A program made the position numbers and the translations under genes. DNA of 64,000 nucleotides from Shewanella intestini (GTDB taxonomy: Bacteria > Pseudomonadota > Gammaproteobacteria > Enterobacterales > Shewanellaceae), in the NCBI RefSeq assembly GCF_018221465.1, contig NZ_JAAIKR010000007.1:31911-95910 (forward strand), given 5' to 3'. Of this stretch, positions 60,079 through 64,000 are shown piece after piece. Each line of letters starts with the position of its first letter. Within the stretch, counting starts at the first letter, position 1. The notes beneath the pieces are model-generated. The model was not told where the DNA came from, ran no database searches, and worked only from the letters and a program-made list of their open reading frames with translations.

Positions 60079-61902
60079 TTATAATGGCTTTAGTTGGCCG
60101 TTAATGTATTTACCCCACGATAACTGTCTGTTGATAACCCCCTCAGGTGTGACGGTTAACATGCCGCTGCGCCCAGGATGTTGATACCCTGGAAATGCGC
60201 GCATTTGGGCTAAGCGGTTAATTAACTCATAAGCGTCAAAGCCCATCACAAATAAGCGTTTTTTACTGTTACTCCAACGGCTCCATAATTCTGCCACCAT
60301 CCGCGTTTCATCACTGCTTTGCATTAACCACGGAATATCACTGAGCATTGTGCCGTTGAGTTCACGCATGTTTTGTCTCACGTCGGTGTTTATGCGTGCT
60401 CGGCTGCTGGTGTATAAGGCAATTGGGCGTGACGAAATACTAAAGTTCACGTCTAAAAATGGTTTTAGTAAGATTAAATCCTTGGCACTAGAAGCCATGT
60501 AAATGGCGTCGATGTCTTGGCGAGAACGAAAATCGGCTTTTAGGGTGCTACCGAGTATTTCTTTCATGCGCTTAATGCGGGCTTCACTGTCTTTTACGCC
60601 TAAGGCATCTTTTACCGTGAGCTTCATTTTATCGCCCGCATCGTAATAATGTATTTCAACTTCAGTGTCCGCTTTTTGCTGCCAAGCTTGTGCAAAGCTG
60701 GTTGCCATGCGTTTACCTATGCTGTTATTGCTAGCAAAAATAAGCGGGTTTTTAATGCCGTCATTAAACATTTTTACGGCGGCATCACTCGCTTCTTGCG
60801 TTGGTGACAGTGAAAAGTAGAACTGATTGGGTTGACTGTGGATATCTTCAACTTGGTTTAAAAATAACTGCGGTATTGTTGATTGTGCTTGTTCATTTAT
60901 CGCCAAGGCTTTCTCAACATCATTGCTAAATAAAGGGCCAATAATAAAGTCGACGTTATCGCCAAGCGCTTGCTGGTAAACTTGCTCAATGCCTTTTTCA
61001 GTATCGTAAAATTGAATTTTTACCCCTTGGTTGTGCCTAGTAATATAACTGGCCACAATACCTTGTTTAATCGGTGCGGCAACAGAGGCACGTGAACCCG
61101 ATAACGGCAATAATACGGCTATTTTTTGTGGGTTATATGGCTTGGCGCTTAAGGCTTTCTCTAAGTCTGAGGGCAGTTTTACCGCGCCTGGATGATTAGG
61201 GTTTTGCTGCTGCCATTGGCCTAAATACTTCACTAATTGGCTTGGTGACACCGCATAATGTTTAGCAATATAAGCTAATTGCAACCAACCAGAAAAAATA
61301 GGGTTGCTGGTGTCGTTCATAAAGGCGTGCAAAGTTGCTTCATGCAGCGGTTGTAAGCGCTGCCAAATATCATCATTAACCAGCACCGCTTCATCTTTAG
61401 GTAAATACTGACTCAGTAAACTCAGTTGGCGTACTTGATCAATGGGTTGGTTATTACGCTTATACAATTGCGCTTTATATTGGTGATACGTAGCCATTTG
61501 CCACAAAGGTAAACGCCACTGCTGAGGGTAATTAAACTGAGCTAAAGCCACATCTGCTGACTGCGTTTTATCAATAATGCGGGTGGTTAAATATAAATGT
61601 TCCGCTTTTATGGTGTCAGCTGTCACCATATTGGGCAGCATAGAGGTTAAAATTGACTTCGCTGCCTCGGTATTACCGTCATTGATATATGCATGAGCGG
61701 CTAATAATAAATAGCGATCGCGCAGCTCTGGCATGGCGCTATTTTTCGCTGCGGTGAGATATTTGGTTGCCGCGTACTCAACTGACACCAAAGAACTGTC
61801 AATCTTGATGGTTGGAAGCGGCGTTTTGCTAGCACAGCCAGCCAAAAACGCCGATAATAGTAGCGCACAAACGATTTTAGTTGCTGTCAGTCTTTTCAAC
61901 AC
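60079..61902 (-). CDS. lpoA: Outer-membrane lipoprotein LpoA, activator of PBP1A
   Basis: 607 residues. Lipobox LAGC (C23), an N-terminal TPR-like helical region (about 45-250) and a C-terminal periplasmic-binding-like domain (about 260-600; KIAVLLPLSG). LpoA reaches through the periplasm to activate PBP1A (mrcA). Divergent from rsmI, the usual arrangement. Confidence 0.95.
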   Translation of the reverse strand: MLKRLTATKIVCALLLSAFLAGCASKTPLPTIKIDSSLVSVEYAATKYLTAAKNSAMPELRDRYLLLAAHAYINDGNTEAAKSILTSMLPNMVTADTIKAEHLYLTTRIIDKTQSADVALAQFNYPQQWRLPLWQMATYHQYKAQLYKRNNQPIDQVRQLSLLSQYLPKDEAVLVNDDIWQRLQPLHEATLHAFMNDTSNPIFSGWLQLAYIAKHYAVSPSQLVKYLGQWQQQNPNHPGAVKLPSDLEKALSAKPYNPQKIAVLLPLSGSRASVAAPIKQGIVASYITRHNQGVKIQFYDTEKGIEQVYQQALGDNVDFIIGPLFSNDVEKALAINEQAQSTIPQLFLNQVEDIHSQPNQFYFSLSPTQEASDAAVKMFNDGIKNPLIFASNNSIGKRMATSFAQAWQQKADTEVEIHYYDAGDKMKLTVKDALGVKDSEARIKRMKEILGSTLKADFRSRQDIDAIYMASSAKDLILLKPFLDVNFSISSRPIALYTSSRARINTDVRQNMRELNGTMLSDIPWLMQSSDETRMVAELWSRWSNSKKRLFVMGFDAYELINRLAQMRAFPGYQHPGRSGMLTVTPEGVINRQLSWGKYINGQLKPL

Positions 61903-61990
61903 AAGGCTTTACTCTGTTAATATGCTGGCAATAGTTTAACCTGCTCTTTCGATTGGCGAAAGTCTCAGGTCAATTCATTATGAGGTAGTT

Positions 61991-62833
61991 ATGGAGCACA
62001 CCACCGCTCTTTACATTGTTCCGACGCCGATCGGTAATTTAGATGATATCAGTACCAGAGCCATTGAGGTATTAAACCAAGTTAATTTGATAGCTTGTGA
62101 AGATACCCGTCACAGTGGCAAATTATTGAGTCACTTTGGTATCGAAACCCGTAAAACGGCATTGCACGATCATAATGAGCGTGACCGAGCCAATTGGATT
62201 GTGTCTCAGCTTAATGAAGGGCAATCGGTGGCGCTAATTTCAGATGCCGGTACGCCATTGATTTCAGACCCCGGTTACCATTTAGTGAACCATGTCCGCG
62301 CGGCTGGCCACCGTGTTATTCCATTGCCCGGAGCGTGTGCTGCTATCACCGCGTTAAGTGGTTCAGGCTTACCCTCTGATCGTTTTTCATTTGAAGGTTT
62401 CCTACCGGCTAAAGAAAAAGGCCGCGTTGATAAATTAACGGCATTAAAAGAAGATCCAAGAACACTGATATTTTATGAGTCGCCACACCGCATTATTCAC
62501 AGTTTAACTTCTATTGTGGCGACCCTTGGTGGAGACCGTGAAATTGTAATGGCGCGTGAGCTAACGAAAACCTTTGAAACCTTTTTGTCTGGCACGGCAG
62601 AGCAAGTGCTACAAAAGGTGGAAGCTGACCCTAATCAACAGCGCGGTGAAATTGTCATTATGTGTCATGGCTTTAGAACTGAAGCCACATTAGAGCTTTC
62701 AACCGTGGTGATTAATACCTTAACGATTTTATGCCAAGAGCTACCACTGAAAAAAGCGGCCGCATTAACTGGGCAAATTTACGATATTAAAAAGAACACG
62801 CTTTATAAGTACGGTTTAGAAATCGGTCTGTAA
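61991..62833 (+). CDS. rsmI: 16S rRNA (cytidine1402-2'-O)-methyltransferase
   Basis: 280 residues of the tetrapyrrole-methylase fold; [26 protein letters not shown] and [13 protein letters not shown] are diagnostic. Methylates C1402 in the ribosomal P-site region. AGG lies 7 nt before the ATG. Confidence 0.96.
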   Translation: MEHTTALYIVPTPIGNLDDISTRAIEVLNQVNLIACEDTRHSGKLLSHFGIETRKTALHDHNERDRANWIVSQLNEGQSVALISDAGTPLISDPGYHLVNHVRAAGHRVIPLPGACAAITALSGSGLPSDRFSFEGFLPAKEKGRVDKLTALKEDPRTLIFYESPHRIIHSLTSIVATLGGDREIVMARELTKTFETFLSGTAEQVLQKVEADPNQQRGEIVIMCHGFRTEATLELSTVVINTLTILCQELPLKKAAALTGQIYDIKKNTLYKYGLEIGL

Positions 62834-62844
62834 TCGATCTTTTA

Positions 62845-62874
62845 TTGGTGTTTGTTGGTGCTTACCGTTATAAT
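62845..62874 (+). promoter_or_regulatory. Sigma-70 promoter of rnpB
   Basis: Perfect -10 TATAAT (62869-62874) and -35-like TTGGTG (62845-62850) with an 18-bp spacer; start expected near 62881, matching the RNA 5' end. Confidence 0.75.
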
Positions 62875-62880
62875 CCGCGC

Positions 62881-63224
<344 letters not shown>

Positions 63225-63291
63225 ATTAAGTATGTGGTTGTTCTAACTTGTGTTTTAGCTTGTTATCCATTTTTGGAACACAGGTTGGTAC

Positions 63292-63969
63292 ATGAGTTGG
63301 AACAATGACTATCTTCAATTACGAAATAACATCTTTCATTTCCGCTACAGAATCCCCTATAGATTTCAGCAGTATCTTGGTCAGCAAGAGACAAAGAAGT
63401 CACTTGCTACAAATTCTTATTTCGAGGCTCTGTCAAAAGTCGCTAACAAAAAATTGCTTATTAAGAGAATTAACGCAATGAAACATCCCTCTCCAGCTTT
63501 ATCACAATTGTTTGCCGAATTAACTGATTACACAGCAATAGATGGACTTGAAGCGCATGAAAGACTACCTGAAGGTCGTTGGGCTCCAGTTTTTGATGTG
63601 ATGGATAGTGAGTTAAGGGATAGTTTAAAAAATGGTGGGGGAAGGTTTACTCCTTCTGATTACAACATCAAAACTCTACCTCCTTCAGACAGCACTGAAC
63701 TTCTTGATTATGAAAACCTAGCCTTACGCTTGATTCAAGCCATGGAGTCGAGGTTGCGAAATGGTCGATGTGTTGAGCATGACACATTACTCTGTCGAGC
63801 TAGGGAGCTTTTAAATACAAACACTAAGGAAGATAAGCTGTATTTATTAAGTGTAGCTTGGGAGGACTTCGTAGAATGGAAAACGAAGTCAAAAAGCCCA
63901 TGGTCTAAGGAGATTCTGAGGAGTAATAAAGCTACCTACCAGTTGATGTTAGCTAGATGGGGTCAATAG
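63292..63969 (+). pseudogene. N-terminal part of a tyrosine-recombinase (integrase)
   Basis: 225 codons. The N-terminus (YLQLRNNIFHFRYRIPYRF) resembles the DUF6538/arm-binding region of phage-type integrases, and SKEILRSNKATYQLMLARWG resembles the start of a core-binding domain. The frame stops (TAG 63967) before any catalytic R-H-R-Y block. Either a truncated integrase or a frameshifted one whose catalytic part lies beyond the window. Located 67 bp after rnpB, so it may belong to an element integrated at the rnpB 3' end. Confidence 0.6.
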
Positions 63970-64000
63970 CTTACTTTGAACTTTTGGCACTAGCCACATT

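Overview
This window reads as a chromosomal segment of a marine gammaproteobacterium, most probably a cold-water Shewanella. This is inferred from gene content and order, moderately AT-rich DNA and protein style; no database search was possible. Housekeeping genes dominate (about 40 recognisable families). The left 12 kb and the last 0.7 kb are accessory.

Layout. (1) 1-7429: the 3' part of a giant secreted SpvB/FG-GAP/RHS toxin gene with a variable hydrophobic tip, followed by a small membrane protein that is a candidate immunity gene. (2) 7430-10119: gene-poor DNA with a RAYT-like (HUH, COG1943) transposase. Its first ~540 bp occur twice in tandem, bounded by a 28-bp repeat. (3) 10120-11604, minus strand: a small secreted protein and a secreted metzincin metalloprotease with a GlyGly-CTERM (rhombosortase) tail. 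(4) 12033-16825: plsB, translationally coupled to an aromatic amino acid permease, then a double-VOC protein. (5) 16957-24529: nitrogen control. gntK overlaps ntrC, then ntrB, a DUF4124 gene, typA and glnA, with well-preserved NtrC boxes ahead of ntrB and NtrC boxes plus a sigma-54 promoter ahead of glnA. (6) 24869-33710: envelope and miscellaneous genes (DUF2959 lipoprotein, TM2-like protein, YihY, lipoprotein, dtd, YiiD-type thioesterase, DUF3014 protein, recG, acyl-CoA synthetase). (7) 33941-37512, minus strand: ridA, spoT, rpoZ, gmk (stringent response and purine nucleotides). (8) 37795-40783: unknown membrane protein, NahK-like sugar kinase, YjjG nucleotidase. (9) 40880-56389: mrcA diverging from pilMNOPQ, then aroK-aroB-damX-dam and rpe-gph-trpS, the classic gammaproteobacterial order, here interrupted by two small minus-strand genes and a palindrome-rich 454-bp intergenic region. 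(10) 56427-58359: divergent LysR regulator and EamA permease sharing an operator-like palindrome. (11) 58391-62833: dolP, diaA, yraN, lpoA on the minus strand, diverging from rsmI. (12) 62881-63969: RNase P RNA (rnpB), immediately followed by the N-terminal part of a tyrosine-recombinase-like gene, which suggests a mobile element anchored at rnpB.

How the genes work together. NtrB/NtrC sense nitrogen status and activate glnA; the same regulator appears to control its own operon. PBP1A (mrcA) and its outer-membrane activator LpoA are both present, about 17 kb apart. PilMNOPQ form the alignment and secretin part of a type IV pilus machine. AroK/AroB feed chorismate synthesis, while DamX and Dam link division and methylation. 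The most novel-looking elements are the RHS tip with its membrane partner, the metzincin pair, the duplicated RAYT element, the palindrome array before rpe and the rnpB-linked integrase.
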